Part shown: positions 41,943-53,620 of the stretch, piece by piece
Layout: every line of letters starts with the position of its first letter
How positions within the stretch are numbered: position 1 is the first letter of the stretch
Assembly: GCF_030272615.1 (NCBI RefSeq)
Contig: NC_081407.1
Coordinates: 442,540,713-442,604,712, forward strand
Direction: 5' to 3'
From: Cryptomeria japonica
Taxonomy: Eukaryota > Streptophyta > Pinopsida > Cupressales > Cupressaceae
Length of the DNA stretch: 64,000 bases
Notes under the pieces: generated by a model
What the model was told of the DNA's origin: nothing
The model's input: only the letters and a program-made list of their open reading frames with translations
Databases searched by the model: none
Position numbers and translations under genes: made by a program

Positions 41943-42724
41943 TGTATATGGTGAAAATGGATAACAACAATAACAATACTGAAAGGCTAAATGAATTCAA
42001 CCACCAAACCCTAGCCTAACAATGAACAAAGATCCACCATAACATATGAAGATAACCTAAGACAATGCAAATAACTCAAAATCACAAAGATTATACCATC
42101 ACATGTCCAATAGGGTTTTGATCTCCATTCTTCCTATCTCCATTGATCTTGCTTGATATATTTGCTCTCAGATTTTTATATGCACAAGAGCTCAACAAAG
42201 AACGGAATGTGGTTGCAAGTAGGATCTTAGTGTAGCCAAGTTGTATGAAAGATCATTAGCATGTGTCATTAGGGTTTGACAATGAAGAAAGCATCTCCTT
42301 AAATAGAAGACACAATAAGAAATGGAGGGTTAAGATTGAGAGGTGTAAAAAGAGAGGTCGGCTAGGATTAGAGGGTAGGTATAAGAAATACCAAAATAAT
42401 GAAAGGGGTAGGTAGTGTATGAATTAAGAGATGAATGACATGTGTCATGTGTAGAAAAAGATAATGAATTAATTAAATAAATAAAGATTTATTTAATTAA
42501 TAGAAGAAGTAGGACAATTAAATAAATAAAATATTTATTTAATTTAGGAAAGGGATAATTTAAATAAATAAATGTATTTATTTAAATGAGAAATAAGGCT
42601 AGAAGAGGATAAATGAATTAATTAAATAAATAAAGATTTATTTAATTAATAGAAGAATTAGGCTTAGATAATTAAATAAATAAAATATTTATTTAATTAG
42701 ACATGACAATTTTGGGTGTCTACA
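41943..42724 (-). repeat. Element 2 5' LTR (right copy)
   Basis: Nearly identical to 26572-27353. Being first on the element strand, it carries the promoter for gag-pol, with TATTTAAG on minus near 42300. The copy of the target site GTAGG follows at 42725-42729. Confidence 0.95.
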
Positions 42725-44567
42725 GTAGGTGATACAGATGTTTGGGAAAAAGTTGGGATTAATCTTACCTCCTTGGTTTTTGTGATAACTCAGAGCTCTA
42801 TATTGCATAAAAGCTCTGCGGTTCAATGTCTCTGAATCAAATTCATTTGTTTTTCCTTGAAGGTAGAGACGCATGTGACACAGAAAAATTCTATGTGAGA
42901 CAAAGATTTATCTATTTATATAGAAGAATTTCCTCCTTTTGATCAAAGCCTTTGAGCTTAATGGTCTTCTTTTCAAGTTGATATTCTGATGACGCTTCTT
43001 CTTTCGCAAGATGTGAAGAATGGTCATAAAATTTGACTCTTTGTTGTTTGCACTTTGTTTTTGATGTGTTTGGTTGGATGAATACTTTGTTTTTGGAAGT
43101 GATTTTCTGATTTGATGTTTCTTTGACAAGAAAACAAAGCAAGCACACAAACACAAGAATGTTGCCTCAAAGGCACAAATAAGTATGGGTCTAGATTAAC
43201 CCAATCCTTGGACTTGTATATGACCCTTCCTTTAGATGTATTTTAAGGCACGTATTTCCAAAGCCTGAAGTTGGCTCAATTTGCACTTGGTTTTTAAAAC
43301 AAACACACTTCAAACACTTTTTATCCCTAAGGTCAAATGGCCAGTTGTGATAAATTTAGCCCACATCTTGATATTTCTTCGACTTTGGTACTACATACCT
43401 TATGAATCCTGCTGTGGCAGGTAAGGATGTGATATACTAAGTCTTGTACGAGCATAACAAATAGATGATCCCTATGATGGGGGAGTCACAACTTTTATCA
43501 AGCCACAAGTGACTTTTCAAAAAGCTATGTTTCTACTCAAGGAAATATGTATGGTGGGTATCTTGGGAGCAAAACCATCTATGCTCTTGCACTAAATTAT
43601 ATCGCAAATATCCTCAATCAATAGAACAGGTGGGCTACTACTTAAAGGTGTTTAGTCATGTTCAATGTTTTTGGACATAAGTTCATTCTGCAGTGACTCA
43701 CTTAAGAGCCTTGTAACTGGTGGTGGGGCCTATTTGTCCTTTCAGCCAGTTACACTGTAGGAACAGCTATACCCAAGGCTACAGCTTTCGCTCTCACCTG
43801 ATTTCTATAGCGGCTCGAAGAATTTACCGCTCGAGGTCGTTCCCAAGAGTATCGATCCCTTGGCAGGCCTCTTTTAAAAAGATAAAATTTGAGTGTTACT
43901 AACACTTTTCTCTTGCACCTAGGACCACGAAAGCCAAGGGAGAGGATAGTGTGTGTTAGAAGTGGGACCACTCGACCGACCTTTTGCACAAGCGTGCTAA
44001 ACACGAAAAACACTTGTTCTTTTTAACCCATCATCGCAATGTGGTCTAACTATTTGGAGATGTTGCTCCAAAAATCATGATGTTCTTTTTAACTTTCAAA
44101 GGCAATATGTTGTAATCTAGAAATGGGAAGTCCTGGTCAACTTAACAAAAAGCACGTTTTGCTTGAAGTAAATCGCTTGCAAGAATTGGAACAAGTGGAT
44201 TGTAAGTTTTTTAATTGCACCAAAATTTTAAGTGTGACTTGTAAATTCTTTAGTTTGATGCAAGGAAATCAAATTGTTGATTTTAAGCCCCAAAAGAAAA
44301 TGAGTCCTAACTTGCAATGAAAGCAAATGTTTCTTTTGTTCAATTTTTAATGCACCAAAAGACGAGTGACCCTAACTAGAAAACAAGGAAGATTTGTTTT
44401 TGTTCAAGTTTTAAAAGCACCAAAAAGACAAGTTTGTGATTTTTTTATGGTGAGTTTTAAACCTGCACAAACAACAAATTGTTAGTAAAATCTATGTCCA
44501 AGGGGGGCTTCCACAAGCCTAAGATTTTCAATTTTTTGGTTACAAGGTGATTTTTATGACATTCTGT

Positions 44568-44835
44568 TACAATAGCGCTAGTCTGTGTTTGAACAGAAGC
44601 GCTATTTAACTCAAAAGCATTGAAAGAAGGGAAAAGACAGAGAGGCAAAAGCACTGAAAAAGGGTTAATAGCACCAAAACAACGTCAAAAGTGCCAAAAC
44701 GGTACCAAAAGCACTGAACTTGAGACAATAGCGCTATTGTAAGAACAATAGCGCTATTGTAAGAACATTAGCGCTAAAAGCATAAGTGTCGATAACACTA
44801 GAACGAGTTCAATAGTGCCAAAGCGCAACCTGTGT
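44568..44835 (-). repeat. AGCGCTATTG-type motif cluster in gag-pol leader, element 1
   Basis: On plus the words tagcgct, aatagcgctattg, aaaagcactga, aatagtgcc and caaaagtgcc recur. On the gag-pol strand these read AGCGCTA, AGCGCTATTG, GTGCTTTTG and GGCACTATTG. These are the same words, in the same sense, as in the PMD intron of this element (12620-12925). Confidence 0.8.
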
Positions 44836-44894
44836 GACATTTTCAACATTCAAACATGTTATTTTTTTAAAAAATGATATTTTTGGTGCTTGGA

Positions 44895-44912
44895 TTCACG
44901 TCAGGTTCACCA
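44895..44912 (-). promoter_or_regulatory. Candidate primer binding site, element 1
   Basis: TGGTGAACCTGACGTGAA on the element strand begins two bases after the 5' LTR. The position fits a tRNA primer site. The tRNA is not identified. Confidence 0.4.
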
Positions 44913-44914
44913 AA

Positions 44915-46300
44915 TGATGCCCTGCAAAGTGGACAAGGTTAGTCTAAGAGAAACAACACAAAACACACAAGAAACCGTTAGTGTTATTCAATCAAAGACT
45001 AATCTAAACAGGCATATCAAGAGAGACACTAAAATCATGCTAATATATCTAACTAATGAAACAAAGATAATGAGGCATCTCCAAATGCCTCTTAGCATGC
45101 TCTTAACTCCTTCTCCCTTGTTCCTCTCCTCTCCAAGTTCCAAAATAGTGTAGCTCTCAGCAGCTTTTTGCACTATGGATGCTTATGGAGGATTGAGATT
45201 GAAATATTGCTCTAAATGTAAATAAAGAAGCTAATATTAAGCTATGGATACTAAAATGATTGATTTTATCCAAAATGACAATATATGAGTTAATTATATT
45301 AAAATGCTCTCTTAAAATGCCTATAGCTTAAATGCATACAAGTTTTCAGGATCTGGATTATGAAGAAATGAGCTCTATTTATAGGAAAAATGGAGCAATG
45401 AATGGTTGAGATTGAGTAATCTCAACAAGGGTCAGGATTGAATGATTTCAAATCCATGTGAGGGCTTTCAACTCAATCCCAGGATGACAAGTGTTAATGT
45501 GAGATAGGTTTTGAGGGGAGGGAATAAGCATTAAATGCTTGATATGACCTTGGGAGTTAAAGTCAAGGTTGGTTGAATGAATAAACTCTTTATTCAAAGA
45601 ATAAAGCTTTTATCCAATGGATAAACTCTTGTGCAAATGTGAAATGGATGAATATGGTCAAAACAATAAATGTTTGGGAAGACAAGTTTGAAATAACCAT
45701 AAATGGTTATGTAAGAGCCATAAATGGTCATGTAAGAGCCATTAGTGGTCTTGGAAGACTTTGGGGGTTAATTTGTTGAACACACAAAGCATTAAATGTT
45801 TTTCAAAGACTTTAGAGTCTTTGAGAAGTGACTCCATTTTGCTTAGGAATGTGACAATAATTAAGGGATGGATTAGGCTAATTAGGAAGGGGTTAGAAGA
45901 ATCTAGAAGGGGATTAGATTTTGCAAGTGGATTTGGTGGGTGAGGGGAAATAGGATTTTATTAAAATAAAAATTCATTTATTCCAATAAATGTGTGCAAG
46001 TTGCATTTGTAGGAAAATGCAAGTGGGGTGGGGATAATGAATTAAATAAATGTTTTATTTAATTTATTTAAAAGAGGAAAAGGGGATTTAATTAAATAAA
46101 TAGATTTTATTTAATTAATTGATTGGAATTTGATTTAATGAATGAATTAAAATAAATTGAATAATTTATTTAATTAATAGAAGAATGTTTGGGGATGAAT
46201 TAATTAAATATTTATTTAATTAACTGATGGCTAGTGGATTTTTAATCAAATAAATAGCGAATATTTATTTAATTAAGCTGGACAGATTTGTGTGACTATA
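44915..46300 (-). repeat. Element 1 5' LTR (right copy)
   Basis: Same length (1386) as the left copy. The element-strand start reads TATAGTCAC instead of TGTAATCAC, so the conserved TG end is mutated. A TATA-like CTATAAATAG is on minus at 45384-45375. The target site GTTTT follows at 46301-46305. Confidence 0.93.
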
Positions 46301-46305
46301 GTTTT

Positions 46306-46419
46306 TATATGCTAGAAATGTGAATTAATCAATTAAAACACCTAACACACCAATGAGACTTTATATTAAGGAATTAATCAATGAACAAAGTAAAAGAGAA
46401 CTCCCTAATGGTGTCTCAT
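46306..46419 (-). repeat. Tat-type LTR relic A, left fragment
   Basis: This continues at 58809 on the far side of element 3. The joined phrases (aactccctaatgg..., tgtcctttatctccaagg, tagctctcagcaac) parallel the element 1 LTR (aactccttctccc, tgttcctctcctctccaag, tagctctcaacagc). It is a diverged LTR of a related family. The left boundary may lie close to the element 1 insertion point. The last five bases, CTCAT, are the target site of element 3. Confidence 0.5.
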
Positions 46420-49400
46420 TGTAGTACCCCTACTCATTTGGACTCATATTTTATTCTTGTTGTTTTCAGTGGATACATTACCATGTTTTGTTATTCAGAC
46501 TTATATGACATTATTTCATGCTTTATTTGGATATGAGATGCATAATTAATTTGCAGTATTTCAGTACTTGTGATTTATGACATTTTATGGATTATTGCTA
46601 TGTACTGACATTTTACTTATCTATGCAATGTGGAATTATATGTTGTGTGTCTACGAGTGTATTGGATGTAAGGGGACGATTTTCCTTCACTCATTTCGGT
46701 GAGACAGGGAACGTCGCGATTCTCCTTCATTGGTGTGTATGTCATGTTTTTTATATTGTATATATGCATGTGTGGTTCGGTGATGCAGGATATTGCAGGT
46801 ACAAGTACTGGGTAGGTACGGGGTATCGTCTCCACAAGTTTGAGCGTGCCTTATATTTTTTTATGGAAGTGGAGGAGATAGTAGTTGACCCTATTTTATT
46901 CAGTTACACTCGTGTGAGTGTCATCACTTGGTCGTCCTGTCAGTTTGTTCAGCCTTCGACGTATGTTGTTGTTTGATCTTTTATGATTATTTGCTTGAGG
47001 TTTTCTCAATTTGTGTGTTTAGTGGTTTTAATTAATTAATTAAATTTATGAAGTTATCTCATTATTGGTATGTTTGGTTTTCAGAATTATACTATAGTTG
47101 TATATATTTTAAATATTAGGAATCGATTATAAACTTATATATATATTCGAAGGTGAATATAGTTTATGACTAATTATATTGATTATTTTAATGTGATTTA
47201 TGATAAGTTGAAATATTTGAATTCTACGACCTAGCATATAGAATGATTAATCATATGTTATATAGATGTAAGTTAAATGGTAGACAACTTGATTTTATCG
47301 ATCACACATATTTGTATATATATATTTTGAGGTGAAGTTGTAAATTTAATTAATACGAATATTGTCTTATGGTATAAAAACGATTATTCATAAAACATAT
47401 TTATAAATATTAGCATATATGTAAATTATGAATATATAAATGTCTAAGTTTAATATTACTTTGCAAAAGATGATATAGTCGCATGTTAAAATATAACTTA
47501 ACAAAAGGTAGCGGATTTAGTGCTAGGAGATAGTGACTATGTCACATGGAAATTTGGGTGGCCGATTAGACTCAAGCCGACTAATGCATATGGCCAACTA
47601 AACAAACAAAAACTATCAATTAACTTAGAGTTAAGATAGCGACTACTAGGAGTCGATATGACTAAAACGTAGGTTTAGACCGTGAGTTAAATGTAGAATT
47701 AGTTAGGTATCGACATTGGTGGAGACCATAATGATAAACTAGTAAGACCATTAGTTTTTAATGCAGAACTCAGAGGTTTCTACATGGAGACAATGGCGTA
47801 GACCTGGCAGTTAAAACAAGGAACCCACTAAGTACAAACACATAAGTGTTTGTGACACTTTTCCAACCTCTCCATTGAGCAGGTAAACAACTATAATCAT
47901 GGTGAGTGAGAGAAGAAACTGCAGATAACACTTCAATCCACATAGAAATGGAATCGTCTAGTGGTGTCCACGTTGAGTTAAGATTATTAGACCTCTATCG
48001 GTGGTAAACAACTGCAGGAAAGAATGATTTATAACTGCAATAAGTAATATGATAATAGGCACGTAGTGCCATGAATTTAAGACTATCAACGATAGGAGGC
48101 AAATGCATAGTTAAATCATGCATTAAAACAACAGGATATGCATCTAAAGATTCCATCTCTAATAGACATGGAGGTATGAGAAGAATTTAAACATACACTC
48201 AAGTAATAGACTCCTAATCAATAACAATCACCGAGCCTTTGAATGGAGATCATATGAAATATTAGGATAAATAGAGATGGGAGATAGGTAGAGAGGGGGA
48301 TTCACGAGCAAGGAGAAACGATAGACTTACTAAGGAGAGAAGAGAATAGAAGAGAGAATAGAGGAGATACTTTTATAGTTTCAAAGAGAGAGAGAGAAGA
48401 GAATAGATTTGTTAATAGAGATAGGATAGATTGGAGGTAGATTTGCAAGCAAGGCATAGTTCTAATTGGCGGAAGAGCGTCAGAAGTCTTACAAACCAGT
48501 CCAAGCTTACAAGAGGTCGAATTTCTTTCGATTATGGTTATTATTTGGAATAAGAAAGTATGAAATTAGAATTTTTAGAAATAGAGTACGATTATTTATA
48601 TGTGTTGCATATGTCGTTATTTATTGGAAATGCATTATAAATTGTTTAAAATAGATGAAAGGAAATCATAGAGATATAGATGTTAATTAATGGCTAAAGT
48701 AGTGCAGTTTGTCTAAATGATTAGTTTTTATTCCCATTAAAGAACGTGTTTGCATACCTTTTTGTTTATATATGAAAGAAAATTCATGCATGTATAACAC
48801 CTTCTTATGCATTGCATTGTAATTTTATTAGGATCTTGTGTAAATGGTGTTTGCAGTCAAGTTTAAATTTCATTGCAATTCTGGTTGAGTTGTCATTGTT
48901 TCCTATGTTATTATGTCTCCTTGGTCAAGTGTTGTTGTATAACCTTATTGATGTGAGCCATTGTGTGTTTTGTCCAAATGGTCAATCTTGGGTTAGTGAT
49001 TGTGTATCCTTCACCTTTGGTTTGTTAGGAGTAGGTATGGTTGTCTGTTTCACCATAGAGTTCTTGTAGAGAGACCTTTCCTATAGTGTCCTATGAGAGA
49101 GAGTGGCTTTTGAGCGGGGGTCGTGCCTGAAGTGGATGATAGGATAACCCGTCGAAAGTCAGTTAAAAAGTGATAACCTAATAAATGATTTGGGATGGGT
49201 GGGATAAATATTAATTAAGTTAATGTGCCTCGTGCATAGGTGAGTGCTAGTACAGGGCTCATAATGTTACGAGAAGGCCTAGAATGGAAAACTTACCACC
49301 TTGTCTTCATGAAAGGATTGGTAGGGTCCGCATGAGACTTAGTTGGAACCGAAGGTTTGGGAGAGGTTACTAGGATAACCCAGGATGGGGGTCGAGACCT

Positions 49401-50170
49401 ATGGAGGTTGTACCATGGTATCCATCTTAAGCTATGCGATGACACTCTCTTCTTAGAGTCACTAGTGTTTGTGAGTTGAGTCACATGGATTTTTGCGGAG
49501 TCTTGTAGTCTTTCGCACTTGTTTTACTTTGCTTGCTTGAGGGTATTCTACTATCTCCTAGCACAGTGGGGTGGTTCCATTTATGGATCACATGGAAGGG
49601 TGGTAGTGCCACTTCCCATCGGATATTCTGGAATGTATCTTCAAGCGAGGAAAGGCTTCACTGGTGTTCTTGGTTCGTGGTTCATGTTCGTGATCAATGT
49701 TCAGTTGAGACCTTGTGGTCATTGTATCAAACTTTTATGGAACCTTGATATTGTAACTTTGTAATCCGTGGCATTTTTGGTAACCATGTATTTATGGATG
49801 TTGTAAAAGGGAGTTATTGGAATGAATGTTAATTCAGTTGCTTTAAACTTTTGTATATATGATCTATGGGAAATGAATGCATTGGAGTACTTTGATTCTT
49901 TCATTATGGAATTTAGATGTATGTGTAGATTTTATCTTAGGCATTTAATTTTCCTAATTAGCGAAACCACTGGATTAACCATAGTGTTAATATAATCTAC
50001 GAATTAATCTTTGTTGGTAACCCTTAGGAAATCATGTGTTAGTCTTTCATTGTGTTGTTAAACGTGCTATTGATATGATTATGCACTTAATCTTTAGAAA
50101 AAAATCTATTACACCCTTTTAGTTGCCTAGTTGTATTGTTTTCCTTTAGGGTTTCTGGCGGGGCATTACA
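46420..50170 (+). repeat. Element 3 5' LTR
   Basis: 3751 bp, very long for a gypsy LTR. It holds AT-rich central sequence (47000-47520) and a purine-rich stretch of gagag words near 48350-48430. Open frames inside it (for example 46587-46976, 48812-49069) are repeated in the 3' LTR with changes and show no gene-like conservation. Confidence 0.93.
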
Positions 50171-50172
50171 TT

Positions 50173-50184
50173 TGGTATCAGAGC
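50173..50184 (+). promoter_or_regulatory. Primer binding site, initiator-Met tRNA type
   Basis: TGGTATCAGAGC starts two bases after the 5' LTR end and is the standard complement of the initiator Met tRNA 3' end used by many plant gypsy and copia elements. Confidence 0.93.
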
Positions 50185-50255
50185 CTTAGTTCCAACACTG
50201 GGTACTCTAGGTTTGTAGTGTGCCTATTCAACTTGACCTTTTTGCTTAGGTCTTA

Positions 50256-50578
50256 ATGTTTGTGTTTCCCTTGTTTATCCTTGCCATAGATCTGAACCAT
50301 TTTCTCTTTTGTAGTGCTAGGAGAGCTAGGGGAGGTGGCCATACAGGTGGTCGCAATAGAGGCAGAGGTGGAGGCAAAGGTGGTGGATGGGGTCGTGGTT
50401 CTGATCATCACAGTCCTTCACCACCACTTACTCATGTGAATGTTGAGCCGAAACAGTCTGTTAATCAGGATTCACAACATGCAGAAGAATAGGTTCCCAA
50501 AAGGGAAGAGCTGAGACAGATGTTTCAGGAGGTTCTTGCTAGGTTAGGCCCTGGGCCTGGGGTTGATCAGCCAGTTCC

Positions 50579-50640
<62 letters not shown>

Positions 50641-51600
50641 AAGAGGAGGGAGATTGAAGTTAACGAAGATCCAACTTCCTTGGGTCACATAAAGGACGAT
50701 GAGGTCCAACCCTCCTTACTTTGATGGTATGGGTACCGGTCTCGAGGCAGAGACTTGACTCATTGGTTTGGACCGGTGTTTCTCTATGTTTCCATATTGT
50801 AGCAACACCAAGGCGAATGTGCTATTATGCGTCTCAATAATTTTGCTTCGATCTAGTGGAGACTAGAGGAGGAGAAGATCGGTGTGTGCATTAACACCGT
50901 GACATGGGAGCTATTTCTGGAGAGATTCAGGGGACGATTTCTCTCACCCCAGTGGAGGCAGACTCAGGCATAGGAGTTTCACGCTCTGCATCATTATGGT
51001 ATGAAAATAGACCAGTATGAGCACAGGTTCTATGAGCTCAAGCAATATGTTGGGATTGGTAATGATGAGCCTATGCTTGTACAAAACTTCCTGAGGGGTT
51101 TGAATGACCGCATCGGTGGAGGTGTTAGGGTGTTTGAGCCAACTCCAGTGGAGATAGCCATGGAAAAGGCCAGATTGGTAAAGCTGAACCTTAGCCGTGC
51201 ACTTGGTGGTCAGATAGGTGTGCAGATAGGGAGTGCACCTTCCAGTGGGAATAGAGCTTGTGGGAATCAGTCCCAGTCAACTTCACCATTTAGGACTCCT
51301 CAAGCACCCGCTAAGGGTGGACAACAGCAGCAGCAACCGTCAAAACCAAAATAGTTCCAGGGCCAGAAGGGTGGCAATGCTCAATATAAGAATAACAGGA
51401 ACTGGTAGAGGGGCAGACAAGGCCCTATAGGGTAGTGCTCGCAGAGTGCATCTCACACCCCTAGCCAGGGAAGTTTTCAGCAATCTAGTGGACCGACAGG
51501 TAATAGAGGAGCTTGCTTCTCTTGTGGACAGTTCGGTCATAGAGATGCGCATTGCCCTCGACATTTCTACAACATAGGTAGTCAGAGGCCAGCAACATCA
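50256..51600 (+). pseudogene. Element 3 gag, broken
   Basis: The N-terminal part is an Arg/Gly-rich stretch (RRARGGGHTGGRNRGRGGGKG) with a TAG at 50490-50492. Then follow REELRQMFQEVLARLG, a (GA)n expansion (50582-50637) that breaks frame, and the gag core with EHRFYELKQYVGIGNDEPM. TAG codons occur at 51352-51354, near 51408 and near 51433. The zinc knuckle CFSCGQFGHRDAHC (C-x2-C-x4-H-x4-C) is intact at about 51510-51555. Gag would bind and package the RNA. Confidence 0.85.
50582..50637. repeat. (GA)n microsatellite inside element 3 gag
   Basis: About 27 AG units interrupt the gag frame. In the frame used it would encode alternating Glu and Arg. It is an expansion within a coding relic. Confidence 0.95.
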
Positions 51601-51609
51601 GAGCCTACA

Positions 51610-52350
51610 GTGGGAGATGCAGGGAGATCCCACAGAGTGTTTGCAGCGGTGGATAACCACCAAGCTAATCATCAGGGTACAGTTATGGAGGCAGCAGGTA
51701 TGTTGCGTGGAATCCCTATCTCTATACTTTTTGATTCTGGTGCTTCGGATTATTTCATTTCTTCGTCTATTGTGGAGCGGTGTGGACTCACGTCTGCTAA
51801 GCAGGTGGATAGGTGGCAAGTAGAGTTGGCTACAGGTGTCCATGTTTCTATAGATGCCTTTGTTCCTAGTTGTGAGTTGAATCTAGGAACCATAGTTACT
51901 TCAGTTGACCTTTGAGTCATTCCTTTGGGTTCTTATGGAGTTGTGTTGGGGATGGATTGGCTATCTTCTCACAGTGCTCGTGTAGACTGTTCCAAGAAGA
52001 CAGTGGAGTGTTTAGAGGACCTTGGTAAGGAAGTGGAGGTTGTTGGAGTTCAGAGACTAATATCCTTACGTATGATCTCTGCTATGCAACTTAAGCGGTG
52101 CATGCGTAGAGGGTGCCAACTTTTTGTAGTTACTCTTGAGGATGTGGATGAGTTAGAGAGTCGAGAAATCACTCTTGATAGTCACCCTATTCTTCGAGAG
52201 TATGCTAATGTGTTTCCGTTGGATATTCCTAGTATGCCTCCGAAGCAAGACATAGACTTTCACATTGATTTGGTTCCTGGTGCAGAACCTATTTCAAGAG
52301 TTCCATATCGGATGACTACTCAAGAGTTGAGTGAGTTGAAGTTGAGCTAG
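51610..52350 (+). pseudogene. Element 3 protease
   Basis: ISILFDSGASDYFIS carries the canonical D-S-G active site. SSIVERCGL follows. A TGA at 51913-51915 sits where Arg is expected, and then GVVLGMDWLSSHSARVDC, the second conserved protease-end motif. The linker to RT ends FPLDIPSMPPKQDIDFHIDL and [13 protein letters not shown], where a frameshift near 52345 joins to RT. Confidence 0.88.
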
Positions 52351-53620
52351 AGGGATTGTTAGCTAAGGGATTCATTCATCCTAGTGTTTCTCCTTGGGGT
52401 GCGCTTGTTATCTTCGTTAAGAAGAAGGATGGTTCTCTTCGGTTATGCATTGATTACCGACAGCTAAATAAGGTAACCATCCAAAATCGATATCCATTGC
52501 CTCGTATAGATTATATTTTCGATCAAGTAAAGGGAGCCAAGGTGTTCTCTAAGATTGACCTAAAATCTGGATATCATCAGTTGCGCATTCAAGATGCAGA
52601 TATTCATAAGATAGCATTTCATACTCGTTATGGTCACTATGAGTTCACAGTGGTGCCATTTGGGTTGACGAATGCACCTTCAGTTTTCATGAGCCTCATG
52701 AATGGGGTTTTTCGCACCTACCTTGATCATTTTGTCCTTGTGTTCTTGGATGACATATTGATTTATTCTAAAACTATGGAAGAACATGAAGGTCACTTAC
52801 GTCAGGTATTATAGTGCTTATGGGAGAATCAACTTTATGCTAATTTGGCAAAGTGTAATTTTTTCCAGTCTGAGGTGAACTATCTTGGTAATATAGTTTC
52901 GGGAGAAGGTGTATCTATGGATCCTTCAAAGATCCAAGCCATTGTTGATTGGCCAACGCCCACCAACATTTCAGAAGTTCAGAGTTTTATGGGTTTGGCC
53001 GAATATTACCGTCGCTTTGTTCAAGGCTTTTCCCGGATAGGACACCCGATCACTTATCTTCAGAGGAAAGGGAAGAAGTTTGTTTGGTCAGAACATTGTG
53101 AGTCAGCTTTTCATACCTTGAAGGAACTCCTTGTCAGTGCTTTGATTTTGGCAGTTCCTGATCCATCTAGAGATTTAATGGTATGCACAGATGCCTCTTT
53201 GGAAGGTATAGGTGCAGTGCTTATGCAAGATGGACGTGTGGTTGCTTATGAGTCTCGCAAACTCAAGAACCATGAGTTGAACTATCCAGTTCACAATTTA
53301 GAGTCGGTAGTTGTAGTTCATGCTTTGGTTAGATGGTGACATATTTTGTTAGGGTGTCGGTTTGAACTACATAGTGATCACCGCAGTCTGCAGTATATTT
53401 TCACACAGCCAAACTTGAATGCTCAACAACAGAGATGGATGGAATTCCTTTGTGAGTATGATTTTGAGGTTCATTATATTTAGGGGAAAGAGAATGTAGT
53501 GGCAGATGCTTTGAGTCGTAGGCGGCATGAGTTTCAACATTGTCCCTTGGAGTAGACTTGAGAGAAAGGATTCTCGGAGTTCTTCCTCAAGATACTTGGT
53601 ATCAGGATGTTAGAGCCGTG
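52345..53620 (+). pseudogene. Element 3 reverse transcriptase and RNase H
   Basis: RT motifs are [67 protein letters not shown] and the catalytic [14 protein letters not shown] at 52812-52814 replaces the Gln of VLQCL. NLAKCNFFQSEVNYLG and the thumb FMGLAEYYRRFVQGFS follow. The RNase H has VCTDASLEGIGAVLMQDG, VVAYESRKLKNHELNYP, a TGA at 53337-53339 (Arg expected), ELHSDHRSLQYIFTQ, a TAG at 53481-53483 and VVADALSRR. One RNase H only, as in chromoviruses. Confidence 0.9.

Larger units (their letters stand above)
26572..42724 (-). mobile_element. Element 2: younger Tat-type LTR retrotransposon nested in element 1
   Basis: Two 782 bp LTRs (26572-27353 and 41943-42724) differ at only about five or six sites by eye. 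The target-site duplication GTAGG lies at 26567-26571 and 42725-42729. Gag-pol is on minus in the same order as element 1. The antisense PMD gene is on plus between pol and the 3' LTR. The length is 16.15 kb. It is nested in the leader of element 1, so it must be younger, and its LTRs agree. Coding is nearly intact: four in-frame stops and one frameshift are visible in gag-pol. Confidence 0.95.
42725..44914 (-). other. Element 1 leader, LTR-proximal part
   Basis: Non-coding continuation of the element 1 leader beyond the nested element 2. It has no credible gag-strand ORF. Small open frames near 42900-43160 and 43720-44010 are low-quality. The motif cluster is in the last 350 bases. A phrase near 43860-43920 is GC-rich and lies in a stretch with several short inverted repeats. 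Confidence 0.7.
10662..46300 (-). mobile_element. Element 1: Ty3/gypsy Tat-type LTR retrotransposon with antisense PMD gene
   Basis: Two 1386 bp LTRs (10662-12047 and 44915-46300) bound the element, with a 5 bp target-site duplication GTTTT at 10657-10661 and 46301-46305. Coding order on the minus strand is gag, protease, G-patch linker, RT, RNase H, second RNase H, integrase. The 5' LTR is therefore the right-hand one. The polypurine tract lies beside the left LTR. A PMD gene runs antisense between pol and the 3' LTR. Element 2 (26572-42724) is inserted in the leader, and a 988 bp DNA element (17935-18922) in pol. Without these two insertions the element is about 18.5 kb. LTRs differ at roughly 25 sites by eye. 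Multiple stops and frameshifts make it non-autonomous. Confidence 0.93.

Noticed and set aside
46587-49764. Several small ORFs within the element 3 LTR
   Set aside because: They occur in both LTRs with frame-breaking differences and no domain. Best seen as chance frames.
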